64,000 bases of DNA, taken from assembly GCF_025717005.1 (NCBI RefSeq), contig NZ_JAOVZU010000002.1:407480-471479 (forward strand), read 5' to 3'. The notes under the pieces are model-generated. The model searched no databases. It saw only the letters and a list, made by a program, of their open reading frames with translations, and was not told where the DNA came from. Numbering within the stretch: the stretch's first letter is position 1; the number at the start of each line of letters is the position of its first letter. The DNA is from Actinotalea endophytica. GTDB taxonomy: Bacteria; Actinomycetota; Actinomycetes; Actinomycetales; Cellulomonadaceae. Positions 35,605 to 44,712 of this stretch are shown piece after piece. The translations under genes were made by a program, and so were the position numbers.

Positions 35605-35880
35605 TCAGCGCGGACCCAGCCTGCTCAGCGACCTCCCGGCCGCATCCGCGGCCGCCCGTTGCTGGTCGGGCAACAGGCGCGCGTACGTCTCCGTCGTCGT
35701 CGTGATCGACTCGTGCCCCAACCTCCGCTGCAGCACGAACAGATCGGTCCCCGCGGCGATCATCCACGACGCGTGCGTGTGCCTCAGGTCGCGCACTCGC
35801 GGCCGCTTCGTCGGCCTGGGCGCGCCGGCGTCAGGCTCCCCGTCAGGCTGACGCGGGTTGCGCGCAGCGGCCAGCGCAGC
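35605..35880 (-). pseudogene. Truncated tyrosine integrase (C-terminal catalytic fragment)
   Basis: Only the last 90 or so residues remain: TKRPRVRDLRHTHASWMIAAG, LFVLQRRLGHESITTTTETYARLLPDQQRAAADAAGRSL, with the HxxR, His and nucleophile Tyr. It is nearly identical to the end of the integrase at 38331, and both carry the GTCAGG palindrome just before the RHTH block. Similarity stops at about 35880, where an unrelated truncated gene begins in the opposite direction. It is therefore a fossil of an earlier or tandem element. Confidence 0.85.
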
Positions 35881-35881
35881 C

Positions 35882-36010
35882 TTTGCCGGAGTCGACGTGC
35901 TGTGGCCGAAGTGGCTCGGCGAGCGGCTCGTGCCGAAGGTGCCGACGCTGGCGCCCGAACGGATCGACGCGGTCGTGCGAGCCCTTGCAGCCGCGCTCCC
36001 ACCGGCCTGA
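35882..36010 (+). pseudogene. C-terminal remnant of an unidentified gene
   Basis: A 42-codon stretch with strong coding character (FAGVDVLWPKWLGERL, VPTLAPERIDAVVRALAAAL) that ends in a TGA and has no start codon. It begins abruptly where the integrase fragment ends, suggesting a recombination junction. Family not identified. Confidence 0.45.
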
Positions 36011-36109
36011 CGGGACGCCCGGGACCGGTCATCCGGCGGTGTCGCTGGTGATCTCCTTGCCGCTGCGTCGGTAGCCTGCACGCAAAGCGTTTCTCAAGGG
36101 GGAGATCGC

Positions 36110-37447
36110 ATGCCGGTCGAGTCGTGGAACGAAGCCCGCCTCATCCCGACGTCGGGAATCAACGGCGCAGAGGAGCAGGAGCGGCGCGCGACGTCGGCGC
36201 TCCTCGCGGTGATGACCGCGGTGCGCGAGTACGGGCGGGCGCTGACCAAGCCGTTCGGCGCGCCGGCCGGGACCGTCGAGACGTACATCGAGGTGCCGTT
36301 CGAGCTCGCGGAGCGGCGGCTCTTCCCGGACGGCCTGATCCGGGTCTCGCGCGGGCAGACGGTCTGGACGGCGCTGGTGGAGGTCAAGACCGGGAGCAAC
36401 GTGCTTGTCGCCGAGCAGCTCGAGAACTACCTCGACATCGCGCGCGAGCAGGGCTACGACGCCGTCATCACGATCTCGAACGAGATCCCTGCCGTCGCGG
36501 GCCAGCACCCGACCAAGGTCGACGGCCGCAAGCTCAAGAGGGTCGGGCTCTACCACCTCTCCTGGACTCAGGTGCTCGCCGAGGCAGTGATGCAGAAGGA
36601 ATTCCGCGGCGTGGCCGACCCCGACCAGGCATGGATCCTCGGAGAGCTGATCCGGTACCTGGAGCACCCGCGCTCGGGCGCCATGGAGTTCGACGACATG
36701 AGCGACTCGTGGGTCGGCATCCGCGACGCCGTGAAGGCGGGCACCCTGCGGGCCAACGACAAGGGCCTGACGGAAGTGGCGTCGCGGTTCGACGCGCTGC
36801 TGCGCTTCGCGGGGCTCTCGCTGGGCCGCCAGCTCGGGGTCGAGGTCACGCCGCTGCTGTCCCGCAAGGAGTTGGCTGACCCGGCGCTGCGGACCCAGGC
36901 GCTCGTCGTGGAACTGGTCGAGCACGGCAGCATGTCGGGCCTGATCAAGGTGCCCGAGGCCATCGCCCCTTTGGCTGTCACCGCCGATCTCCGGGCTGGG
37001 ACCGTCACGTGCTACGTCGACATCGATGCGCCGCGCGACGGGCGCCCGACCACTCGGGTCAACTGGCTGGTTCGCCAGCTCAAGGAGGCACCCGCGACCG
37101 TCGTGCTGGAGTCCCACGCCGCGCGTGCCCGGGGCCACGGCGCCGCCGAGCTGCTGCGGGTCGTGCGCGAGGACCCGTCGGTGCTGGTCGAGGATCCGTC
37201 GAAGGAGTTGCGGTCGTTCCGGGTGGCGCTGCAGCGGCCGATGGGTGCCAAGCGGGGCCGTGGCCGCGGGTCGTTCATCGACTCCGTCCTGGGCTCGATC
37301 GATACGTTCTACGACGAGGTCGCGGCGCATCTGAAGGCGTGGTCGGCGAAGCCGGCGAGGATGCGGTCGGACAGGGACGTGAGCGTCGAGGACGAGGTCG
37401 CGCCTGCGCTGACGTCGACGGCGATCTCGTCGCAGGACGAGGAGTAG
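36110..37447 (+). CDS. PD-(D/E)XK-like protein of unknown role (445 aa)
   Basis: The N-terminal third has a nuclease-fold signature: YIEVPFELAERRLFPDGLIRVSRGQTVWTALVEVKTGSNVLVAEQLENYLDIAREQGYDAVITISNE, that is P-D, then E-x-K, then an Asn/Gln helix. The middle is helical (MEFDDMSDSWVGIRDAVKAGTL) and the last 200 residues are mixed. AAGGGGGAG precedes the ATG. The motif set is intact enough to predict DNA cleavage or binding, but I know no characterised homologue. It may be a further defence gene of the island. Confidence 0.75.
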   Translation: MPVESWNEARLIPTSGINGAEEQERRATSALLAVMTAVREYGRALTKPFGAPAGTVETYIEVPFELAERRLFPDGLIRVSRGQTVWTALVEVKTGSNVLVAEQLENYLDIAREQGYDAVITISNEIPAVAGQHPTKVDGRKLKRVGLYHLSWTQVLAEAVMQKEFRGVADPDQAWILGELIRYLEHPRSGAMEFDDMSDSWVGIRDAVKAGTLRANDKGLTEVASRFDALLRFAGLSLGRQLGVEVTPLLSRKELADPALRTQALVVELVEHGSMSGLIKVPEAIAPLAVTADLRAGTVTCYVDIDAPRDGRPTTRVNWLVRQLKEAPATVVLESHAARARGHGAAELLRVVREDPSVLVEDPSKELRSFRVALQRPMGAKRGRGRGSFIDSVLGSIDTFYDEVAAHLKAWSAKPARMRSDRDVSVEDEVAPALTSTAISSQDEE

Positions 37448-37581
37448 GTCGTGCGGCGGCCACTCCTTCCCAGTCAAACGCCGGTCTGGAGATGCCTCGA
37501 TAGTCGCCCACGCGCTGAGGGCCGCGTCGAAACACCGTCGATCTTGCGGCCTGCCGGGGCGGGCTCGGGAACCGTGTTGCC

Positions 37582-38313
37582 GTGACTGTCGCCGCCTTCA
37601 TCGTGTCCTTGGTCGCCGTTGGTCTCTCGCTCTGGACCTACGTGACGAACCGTCTCGACGCCCGACGCGCCCACATACGGGCTGTTGTCGTTCATCAGAC
37701 ATCCGCCGTGGGTGAGATCACCGCTGAGAATCACTCGGAACTAGTCATTCGCAATGACGGCACACACTCTGTCGTAGTGACGATGCTCGGGTCGGCCTAC
37801 GGGAGCGAGCGGATCAAGAGCCGCAACCGACCAGAAGCTTGGGCGACTGTCCAAGTAGCAGTCCCGGGCCTCCTGGGCCCAGGCGGAGAAGTTAGGGCGC
37901 CTGTTCCCATTGAGCCGACCGGTGTGGGAGTCCTGGGCCCGATCGCGAGAGTGACGGACAGTCTTGGCCAGACATGGCAAGTCACGGAGTCCCGGAGAGT
38001 GCGCATAGGCGAGGGGTCCGGTTGGCGCCCGCTCGGCAGGGCGCTCGACCGGTCCAAGTGGCTCCAGAGCCTCGACGAACGAGTTGGGAGCTGGCAGATC
38101 CGGAAGCGCGAGGTACGGCCGGGTGCACTCCCGGTTGTGCCGCTGATTGTGGACGCGCTCTGGGGATGGCGTGCTGGCAGGGGCGATCGCTCCGGAAAGC
38201 CGGCTGGTGCGCCGCTGGCCTGGCGCTACGCCAATGGTGCCCGATGGGAGATTCCTGATGTGCCCTCGACGCCGCGCTTCTTCTGGGATCGGGGCGAAGA
38301 AGCAGAAAAGTGA
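37582..38313 (+). CDS. Membrane-anchored hypothetical protein (243 aa)
   Basis: One N-terminal membrane helix (VAAFIVSLVAVGLSLWTYVTNR) is followed by a cytoplasmic or periplasmic beta-rich domain (ITAENHSELVIRNDGTHSVVVTMLGSAYG, then VPIEPTGVGVLGPIARVTDSLGQTWQV). This pattern is frequent in small phage- or island-borne proteins. The GTG start is the first in frame. Function unknown. It lies 17 bp before the 3' end of the integrase. Confidence 0.65.
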   Translation: MTVAAFIVSLVAVGLSLWTYVTNRLDARRAHIRAVVVHQTSAVGEITAENHSELVIRNDGTHSVVVTMLGSAYGSERIKSRNRPEAWATVQVAVPGLLGPGGEVRAPVPIEPTGVGVLGPIARVTDSLGQTWQVTESRRVRIGEGSGWRPLGRALDRSKWLQSLDERVGSWQIRKREVRPGALPVVPLIVDALWGWRAGRGDRSGKPAGAPLAWRYANGARWEIPDVPSTPRFFWDRGEEAEK

Positions 38314-38330
38314 CTCCTGCCGAGTCGCAG

Positions 38331-39530
38331 CTAGGGTCGAGGTGCACGAGGTGCGTGCGACGTTGTGCCAGCAAGGCCGTCGAGGGCCCTCCCTGCTGCA
38401 TCGGCCGCCGCTCTTTGCTGGTCCGGCAGCAGGTGCGCGTACGTCTCCGTCGTCGTGGTGATCGACTCGTGCCCGAGCCTGCGCTGCAGCACGAACAGGT
38501 CCGTACCAGCCGCGATCATCCACGACGCATGCGTGTGCCTGAGGTCGTGCACCCTCGGCCGCTTCGTCAGCCTCGGCGCGTCCGCGTCAGGCTTCCCGTC
38601 AGCCTGACGCGGGTCGCACGCCGCATCCAACGCAGGCGTCCACGTCGTCGTCCAGAACCTCGAGGACGACAGCTGCGACCCGACGGTGTTGGTGAACAGC
38701 AGGTCGTCCGGCGCCTTGCCGGCCACCAGCGGCAGCAGCACGTCGACCAGGTCGTCGGGCAGCGACACCGTCCGCCGCGCCCGCTTCGTCTTCGGCGGCC
38801 CGACGTACCAGCGCCGATCCGCATCCCGCTTCCACGCCTTCGTCACGCGGATCGTCGCCGGTCGCACCGTCAGGTCCACGTCCCCGGCCGTCAGCGCCGT
38901 CGCTTCGCCCCAGCGCAGCCCGGTCGCCACGAGCGTGAGCACCAGCGGCTGGTAGAACGCCGGGATCTTCGCCAGCAGCAGCGCGAACTCGTCGCGCGTC
39001 AGCACGGTCATCTCGTCGCGCGTCGCCACCGACGTGGGCAGCTCGACGCCGACGCAGGGGTTGTCGGTCCGGTACCCGAGCTTCATCGCGGTCGACATCG
39101 ACGCGGACAGCAGGCCGTGCACGTTCGCGATCGTCTTGGGGGACAGGCCCTTGTCGCCCATCGCCCGCACCCACCCGGCCACGTGCCGGTAGGTCAGCGC
39201 CGCGACCGGGTAGGGCCCCAGCACCCGTGCGATGTGCCGCGTGAGCTGCCCGCGGTAGTGCGCCCGCGTGTCCGGTCCGACACCGGTCAGCAGGTCGATG
39301 TGCTCGGCGATCGCCGACTCGACGGTCGGCCCGGGCGCCCGCACCGCCTCGGCGAACCGGGCCGCCTCCGCGGCGTGCCCGCCGGCCGCCTCGATGAGCT
39401 CCTTCGCAACGCGCGCCTCGCGCTCGTCGTCGTAGGTCAGCGACGTCTGGCGACCCGTCTCCGGGTCTCACCACTGCGCGGCGAACGACCGCGTCCCGTC
39501 GGTTCCCCGACGCCCCCGGATGCTCGCTAC
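38331..39530 (-). pseudogene. int: Tyrosine site-specific integrase, interrupted by TGA
   Basis: Phage-type integrase next to ssrA, the expected integrase of this island. The catalytic half has ATGLRWGEATAL (Arg), RVHDLRHTHASWMIAAG and LGHESITTTTETYAHLL. The N-terminal arm-binding domain is recognisable upstream (ASIRGRRGTDGTRSFAAQW, then DPETGRQTSLTYDDEREARV) but is split by TGA at 39468-39470. No usable start codon precedes ASIRG (GTA at 39528). A GTG at 39344 could initiate a 337-aa product lacking the arm domain. Probably inactive, unless the TGA is a sequencing error. Confidence 0.8.
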
Positions 39531-39538
39531 AAACAGCG

Positions 39539-39574
39539 AAGGCCGCCGTCCCGCATCAGCGGGCCAGCGGCCTT
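39539..39574 (-). terminator. ssrA terminator
   Basis: AAGGCCGC (39539-39546)/GCGGCCTT (39567-39574) with an inner stem CCCGC/GCGGG, 37 bp beyond the tmRNA 3' end. It differs from the two relict terminators at 23328 and 27052, so it came in with the element. Confidence 0.8.
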
Positions 39575-39610
39575 CCTGTCGACATGACCAGCGTCTCCGC
39601 AGGTCACAGG

Positions 39611-39980
39611 GGTGGAGGTGGCGGGAATCGAACCCGCGTCCGACGGCAGTGAAACAGGCCTTCTCCGGGTGCAGTCTGCTGCAGAGTTTCTTGGCCCCAG
39701 CGATCACGCAGACAAGTCGCTGACGGGCTCAGTCACGTGAGAGTCCCCGCAGCCCCCGTGACAAGGACTACGAGCATTGGCTCCCTAGATGACGCCAGGA
39801 TCTGAGGCGGAAGCGACCTCAGGCTGACGGACTACGCAGCTCGCTCAGGCGGCGAGGGCGAAGTCGGTGCGCGTGTTGGTATCGGCACCTATTGGTTTGC
39901 GGGGAGCGTTAACGAGATAACCCCACATCCTCGACCCGCTTCTCCTGGAACGACGACCGTCGTCGAAACCGATCACCCCC
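39611..39980 (-). ncRNA. ssrA: Transfer-messenger RNA (tmRNA)
   Basis: One-piece tmRNA that, with SmpB, rescues stalled ribosomes. The 5' end has GGGGGTGATCGGTTTCGACG and the 3' end GGTTCGATTCCCGCCACC; the acceptor stem pairs GGGGGUG with CACCUCC. The resume region AAACCAATAGGT precedes an open frame for the tag peptide ADTNTRTDFALAA, ended by TGA at 39845-39847. The 3' terminal CCA is not fully encoded (CCC), so it must be completed enzymatically. The last 22 bp are att copy C, the integration target of the island. Confidence 0.95.
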
Positions 39981-40176
39981 TGTGCAGTTGTCAATCCCGT
40001 CCGCGCGTCCGGCCGCAGCCGGGCCCGCGATCGAGCCGTACCAGCGTAGATGACAACGCCGGGCACGGTCGCCCTCATTCCCGAGGGCGACCCGGCCGGC
40101 ACCGTCGGGCGGCCGGCCGGCGCAGCTCCCGCAGGGCCCTCCATCCCCGCAGGAGCCGCGCCGTCCCGTGCGGACC

Positions 40177-42426
40177 TCAGAGGCTGATCCGGGGCAGCAC
40201 GCGATCGAGCCACCTCGGGATCCACCAGTTCCACTTGCCGGCCAGCACCATCAGCGCCGGGCCCAGCACGGTCCGCACCAGCGTCGCGTCCACCAGGACG
40301 GCGACCGCGAGCCCCACACCGAAGACCTTGATCACCGGGTCGTCCACCAGCACGAACGACCCGAACACCGCGAGCATGATCAGCGCCGCGGCGGTGATGA
40401 TCCGCCCGGTCGACGCCAGCCCGCGCCGCACCGCGAGCGTCGTGTCCCTGGTCTCCAGGTAGTGCTCACGCACCGAGGAGAGCAGGAACACCTCGTAGTC
40501 CATCGACAGCCCGAACAGCACCGCGAACAGCATCATCGGCACGTAGGAGTCGATCGAGATCGCCCCGTCCAGGCCGAACAGCCGCGCACCCCAGCCCCAC
40601 TCGAACACCGCCGTGACCACGCCGTACGCGGCCGCGACCGAGATCAGGTCCAGCGCCGCGGCCTTGATCGGCAGCACGATCGAGCGGAACGCCATCACCA
40701 GCAGCAGCGCCGCGATGCCCACCGTGGTGACGATCAGCCACGGCAGCCGCTCGGCGATCCGGTCGGACAGGTCCAGCCGGGTCGCGGTCGCACCGCCGAC
40801 GTGCGTCTCGGTGCCGTCGGGCGTGTCGATCGCGCGCAGGTCGCCGATCACCGCGCTGGTCGCGTCATCGGTCGGGCCGGTCTCCGGGACGACGCTCAGC
40901 ATGGCCGCCGTGCCGTCCTCGGCCAGCCGGGGCATGCCGACCTTCACGACCCCCGGGACCGCCCCGGCCTCGGACGCGACCTGAGCAAGGCGCGGGTCGG
41001 TGGGCCCGGTCGCGGCCGGGTCGAGCGCGACGGCCAGCTGGATCGACGCGTTCGCACCCGCGCCGAAGTGCTCGGCGGTGATGTCGTACGCGGTGCGACG
41101 TTCGGTGCCCACCGGCCGGTCCAGGTCGGAGGACTGACCCAGCGTCAGCGTGGTGGCAGGGATCGCGAGCACCCCGAGCACCAGGGTCGCGGCGACCATC
41201 GACACCCACGGCCGGCCCGCCACCCGCGCGGCGAACGCCGACCAGCGGCTCGCGTCGAGCTCGGCGTGCGGGTCCGCCGGCGCGGCGTCGTCGGTCTCCT
41301 CGCCCGCGGCGGCGGCCTCGCCCGAGCCGGTGTCGAAGCCACCTGCGTCCGATCCGGCGCCCACGAGCGCCTCCTCGCGCACTCGCGCACGCGCCGGGTG
41401 GGCCCGGTGCCGGTCCCGCCTGCGCACCAGCGCCGGACCCATCACCGCGAGCAGCGCCGGCGTGAACGTCAGCGCACCGAGCAGCACGATCAGCACCACG
41501 ATCGCCGTGCCGAACCCGAGCCACGTCACGAAGTCCACCCCGGTCACGGCGAGTGCGGAGATCGCCACCGCGACCGTCACACCCGCGAACGCCACCGCAC
41601 TGCCCGACGTCGCCGCGGTCACCGCGGCCGCCTCTGCCCGGCTGCGACCGGCCCGCAGCTCGTTCTGGTGGCGGGCCACCTGGAACAGCGAGTAGTCGAT
41701 GCCCACACCCAGGCCGATCATGATCGCGAGCGTCGGCACGATCGTCGGGATCGACACGGCGTGCCCGAGCAGCTGCAACGAGCCGAGGCCCGCGGCCACC
41801 CCGATCAGGGCCGACGCGATGGGTGCGGCGGTCGCGAGCGCGGTGCCGAGCGTCACGGCGAGCACCAGGATCGCTGCGGTGATGCCGATCACCTCGGACA
41901 GGTGCGACTCCAGGCCGGGTTCGAGGTCCCGCAGCAGCGGGTACCCGACGCCGACGTCCAGACCCTCGTCGCGCGCCTGGTCCACCGCGGCGGCGACCGC
42001 GTCGACGTCGGCGCCCTCGGCCTGCACCTGCAGGCGCACGGCCTGGCCGTCCGGCGAGACGGACGCTGCGGCGGTCGCGGGGTCGTCCAGCGGGTTGGTC
42101 ACCGAGTCGACGCCGTCCACCGCGGCGAGCGCGTCCGCGAGATCGGCGACCTCGGCGGCGTGCTCGGTGATCGGCCCGTCGGACGCGACGGTCACCAGCG
42201 AGGTCGCGGGGCCCTCGGACGAGGCGGTGACCTCACCGGTCACGTCGCTGATGATCGCGGCGGCCTGGTCGCTGTCCGATCCGGGGACGCTGAGTGAGTC
42301 CTCGAGCGCGGAGCCGGCGACCCGCGACCCGATCAGCAGGCCGGCGGCGAGCACGACCCAGACGGCGATCACGAGCCACCCGCGACGGGCGCTGGCCCGG
42401 GCTAGGGCAATGACAGGGCGGGGCAT
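40177..42426 (-). CDS. MMPL/RND-family transporter (749 aa)
   Basis: Membrane protein of the MmpL/YdfJ type. One N-terminal helix (WLVIAVWVVLAAGLLIG) precedes an extracytoplasmic domain. Two clusters of helices follow, with RND motifs such as GLGVGIDYSLFQVARHQNELRAG in the first half and LFGLSMDYEVFLLSSVREHYLETRDTTLAVRRGLASTGRIITAAALIM in the second; Asp-Tyr pairs of the proton relay are present in both. Probably lipid or drug export. GAAAGG precedes the ATG. Its gene lies 28 bp downstream of the LmeA-like gene, likely as one transcript. Confidence 0.9.
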   Translation of the reverse strand: MPRPVIALARASARRGWLVIAVWVVLAAGLLIGSRVAGSALEDSLSVPGSDSDQAAAIISDVTGEVTASSEGPATSLVTVASDGPITEHAAEVADLADALAAVDGVDSVTNPLDDPATAAASVSPDGQAVRLQVQAEGADVDAVAAAVDQARDEGLDVGVGYPLLRDLEPGLESHLSEVIGITAAILVLAVTLGTALATAAPIASALIGVAAGLGSLQLLGHAVSIPTIVPTLAIMIGLGVGIDYSLFQVARHQNELRAGRSRAEAAAVTAATSGSAVAFAGVTVAVAISALAVTGVDFVTWLGFGTAIVVLIVLLGALTFTPALLAVMGPALVRRRDRHRAHPARARVREEALVGAGSDAGGFDTGSGEAAAAGEETDDAAPADPHAELDASRWSAFAARVAGRPWVSMVAATLVLGVLAIPATTLTLGQSSDLDRPVGTERRTAYDITAEHFGAGANASIQLAVALDPAATGPTDPRLAQVASEAGAVPGVVKVGMPRLAEDGTAAMLSVVPETGPTDDATSAVIGDLRAIDTPDGTETHVGGATATRLDLSDRIAERLPWLIVTTVGIAALLLVMAFRSIVLPIKAAALDLISVAAAYGVVTAVFEWGWGARLFGLDGAISIDSYVPMMLFAVLFGLSMDYEVFLLSSVREHYLETRDTTLAVRRGLASTGRIITAAALIMLAVFGSFVLVDDPVIKVFGVGLAVAVLVDATLVRTVLGPALMVLAGKWNWWIPRWLDRVLPRISL

Positions 42427-42454
42427 GACGAACCTTTCGTGGAGAGGGGTACCG

Positions 42455-43135
42455 CTAGGGCACTCGGTCGAGGGGAGCGGTGAGGGTCAGCAGCACCCCG
42501 GTCGTGGTCACGGAGGCGCCGGTGAAGTCCACGCCCCCGGGCAGCCCGAGCGCGGTCGGGTCGACCCGGTGCGGGTCGAGCGCGGCGCCGAGCAGCCGCT
42601 GCGCGCGCTCGCCGAGCATCTCGACCGGAACCTGCAGGCCGGCGAGCTGCACCGAGACCGGCGTGACCACCAGCAGGCCGTCCTGCGTACCGACCTCGTG
42701 CGCGAGCCGCGGCCCGTCGGCCCCGACCTGCGCGACCAGCAGGCCGTTCTCACCGGACCACGTGATCAGCGGGTCGGAGGTGTCGGTGCCCACGCCGCCG
42801 GTGCCGGGTCCGCCGATGCCGGCGAGCGCGCTGAGGCCGTCGGCCGCCGCGTCGGACCCGGTCCCATCGGCGGTCGCGTCGGACCCGTCGGTCTGCACGG
42901 CTGCGCCGAGCGCCGGCAGCGCGGTGAACGGGACCTCGGTCGTCACGGACACGTCCAGCTCGCCGTTGAGCAGCTGGGGCGCCACCGGCCACCCGGCGAC
43001 GTGCACGAGGACGGGCTCCAGGCCGGCGTCGGCCATGCGCGCGGCGACCCGGTGCTCGAGCAGCATCCGGGTGGCCTGGTCCGCCACGAGGGCGAGGACC
43101 ACGACCACCAGGATCACGACGATCGAACGACGCAC
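42455..43135 (-). CDS. DUF2993/LmeA-like exported lipid-binding protein
   Basis: 226 aa. An N-terminal anchor or signal helix (IVVILVVVVLALVADQATRMLLEHRVAARM) leads into the DUF2993 pattern: GLEPVLVHVAGWPVAPQLLNGELDVSVTTEVPF, then VGTQDGLLVVTPVSVQLAGLQVPVEML and the C-terminal LPGGVDFTGASVTTTGVLLTLTAPLDRV. LmeA of mycobacteria binds phospholipids and affects mannan elongation. The central 50 residues are an Ala/Asp/Gly-rich insert. Pairing with an MmpL gene suggests envelope lipid handling. Confidence 0.85.
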   Translation of the reverse strand: MRRSIVVILVVVVLALVADQATRMLLEHRVAARMADAGLEPVLVHVAGWPVAPQLLNGELDVSVTTEVPFTALPALGAAVQTDGSDATADGTGSDAAADGLSALAGIGGPGTGGVGTDTSDPLITWSGENGLLVAQVGADGPRLAHEVGTQDGLLVVTPVSVQLAGLQVPVEMLGERAQRLLGAALDPHRVDPTALGLPGGVDFTGASVTTTGVLLTLTAPLDRVP

Positions 43136-43308
43136 GAGCGGGCCTTCCCGGTTGGGTGCGCCTACTCCAGCGGCCTCGCCTGGACGTCCGACCCCACGCC
43201 CCTGACCGGAGGCTGACCGTTCGCCCCCGGAACGGTCAGGAAGCCCGCGCTACGCGAGCGGCAGCCCCGCGCCAGGTCACGCCCGCGCTGCCCACAGGTC
43301 CCGACGCG

Positions 43309-44712
43309 CTACGCGAGCGGCAGCGTCACGCGCACCGTCGTGCCCTCACCGGGCACCGACTCGAGCCCGACCCGGCCACCGTGCGCCTCGACCAGCCCGG
43401 CGACGATCGCCAGGCCGAGGCCCGAGCCGGTGCGCGGGTCGCCGGCCGCCCCGGTCTCGCCGCCGGGGGCGGACGTCTGGCGCACGAACCGCTCGAACAC
43501 CCGCAGCGCGAGGTCGGCGGGGACGCCGGGGCCGTCGTCGTGCACCACCAGCACGGCCTCGCCATCCTCCGCGTTCAGCACGACCTCGAGCGCGGCGTCG
43601 TCCGGCGTGTGCCGCAGCACGTTGCCCACGAGGTTCGTCACCACCTGGTGCAGCCGAGCGCGGTCGCCGGACACGGTCACCGGCGCCTCGGGACGCCCCC
43701 AGGTCACCGGGCGGTCGGGGGCGAGCACGTCGAGGTCGGCGATCACGTCGTCCACCACGGTGCGCAGGTCGAGCGGTGCGAGGTCCAGGGGCAGGTCGGC
43801 GTCCAGGCGGGCGAGCAGCGACATCTGGTCCACCAGGTGCCGCATCCGGGTGCTCTCGGCCTCGATCCGCTCCATCGCATGGTCGACGCCGTCGGCGTCC
43901 AGCCCGCCCTGCAGGTACAGGTCGGCCCAGCCGTGCACGCTGGTCAGCGGCGTGCGCAGCTCGTGCGCGGCGTCGGCGACGAAGTCCCTGACCCGCTGCT
44001 CGGCGGTCGCGCGGGCGTCCAGGGCGCCGTCCACGGCCTTCGCCAGGCCGGCGGTCTCGGTCTGCGTGCCCAGCGGTGCGAGCCGCACGGTGTGGTCGCC
44101 GGCGGCGACCTGGTCGGCGCGTTCGGCCATCAGGCGCAGCGGCCGCAGCCCACGGCCGACCGCCCACCACACGGCGAGCAGGCTCACCGCGGCCACCGCG
44201 GTGCCGATCAGCAGGGTCGCGAGCGCGGTGCGCCGGATGGTGAGCCGGTCGTCGGAGATGTCCCGGGCCAGCAGCACGGCGTCCACCGGCCGGCTGGTGC
44301 CGTCGTCGAGGGTGATCGACAGACCCGGGGTGTCCACCCGGATCGCGCGGGTGTCGTGGTCCAGCGGACCCGGACCGGCGCCCAGGGCCGCGATCTGCGC
44401 CGCGTCGGGCGGTGTGAGGGCCGAGCCGTCGGCGGCCAGCGACGCGACGACCCGGTCGTCCTCGAGCAGGTGGACCTCGCCGTTGCGCACGCCGGAGGAG
44501 AGCAAGTCGCGCAGCAGCTGCTCACGCACCGTGTCCTGCTCGCGTCGCTCGAGTGCCGCGGTCACGGTGTCGCGCGCGGCGACCAGCTGGTCGTCGGTGC
44601 GCTGGAACAGGTACGAGCGCAGGGTCAGCACGCCCGTCACGCCGGCCACCAGGAGCCCGAGCAGCACCGTGACCCCGACCAGCAGCGCCGTCCGCGTCCG
44701 CAGCGAGGTCAC
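43309..44712 (-). CDS. Sensor histidine kinase
   Basis: 467-aa membrane kinase: TM1 (TALLVGVTVLLGLLVAGVTGVLTL), a sensor region of about 120 residues, TM2 (ALATLLIGTAVAAVSLLAVWWAV), HAMP, the H-box DAAHELRTPLT (phosphorylated His), the N-box NLVGNVLRHTP, G1 DDGPGV and G2 GSGLGLAIV. The GTG start overlaps the response-regulator stop by 4 bp, so the two genes form an operon. Signal unknown; the adjacent lipid-export genes on the same strand are possible targets. Confidence 0.94.
   Translation of the reverse strand: MTSLRTRTALLVGVTVLLGLLVAGVTGVLTLRSYLFQRTDDQLVAARDTVTAALERREQDTVREQLLRDLLSSGVRNGEVHLLEDDRVVASLAADGSALTPPDAAQIAALGAGPGPLDHDTRAIRVDTPGLSITLDDGTSRPVDAVLLARDISDDRLTIRRTALATLLIGTAVAAVSLLAVWWAVGRGLRPLRLMAERADQVAAGDHTVRLAPLGTQTETAGLAKAVDGALDARATAEQRVRDFVADAAHELRTPLTSVHGWADLYLQGGLDADGVDHAMERIEAESTRMRHLVDQMSLLARLDADLPLDLAPLDLRTVVDDVIADLDVLAPDRPVTWGRPEAPVTVSGDRARLHQVVTNLVGNVLRHTPDDAALEVVLNAEDGEAVLVVHDDGPGVPADLALRVFERFVRQTSAPGGETGAAGDPRTGSGLGLAIVAGLVEAHGGRVGLESVPGEGTTVRVTLPLA

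Noticed and set aside
40168-42297. 709-aa plus-strand open frame across the MMPL gene
   Set aside because: His/Arg/Gln-rich antisense sequence; the minus-strand MMPL protein has clear motifs and a ribosome site.
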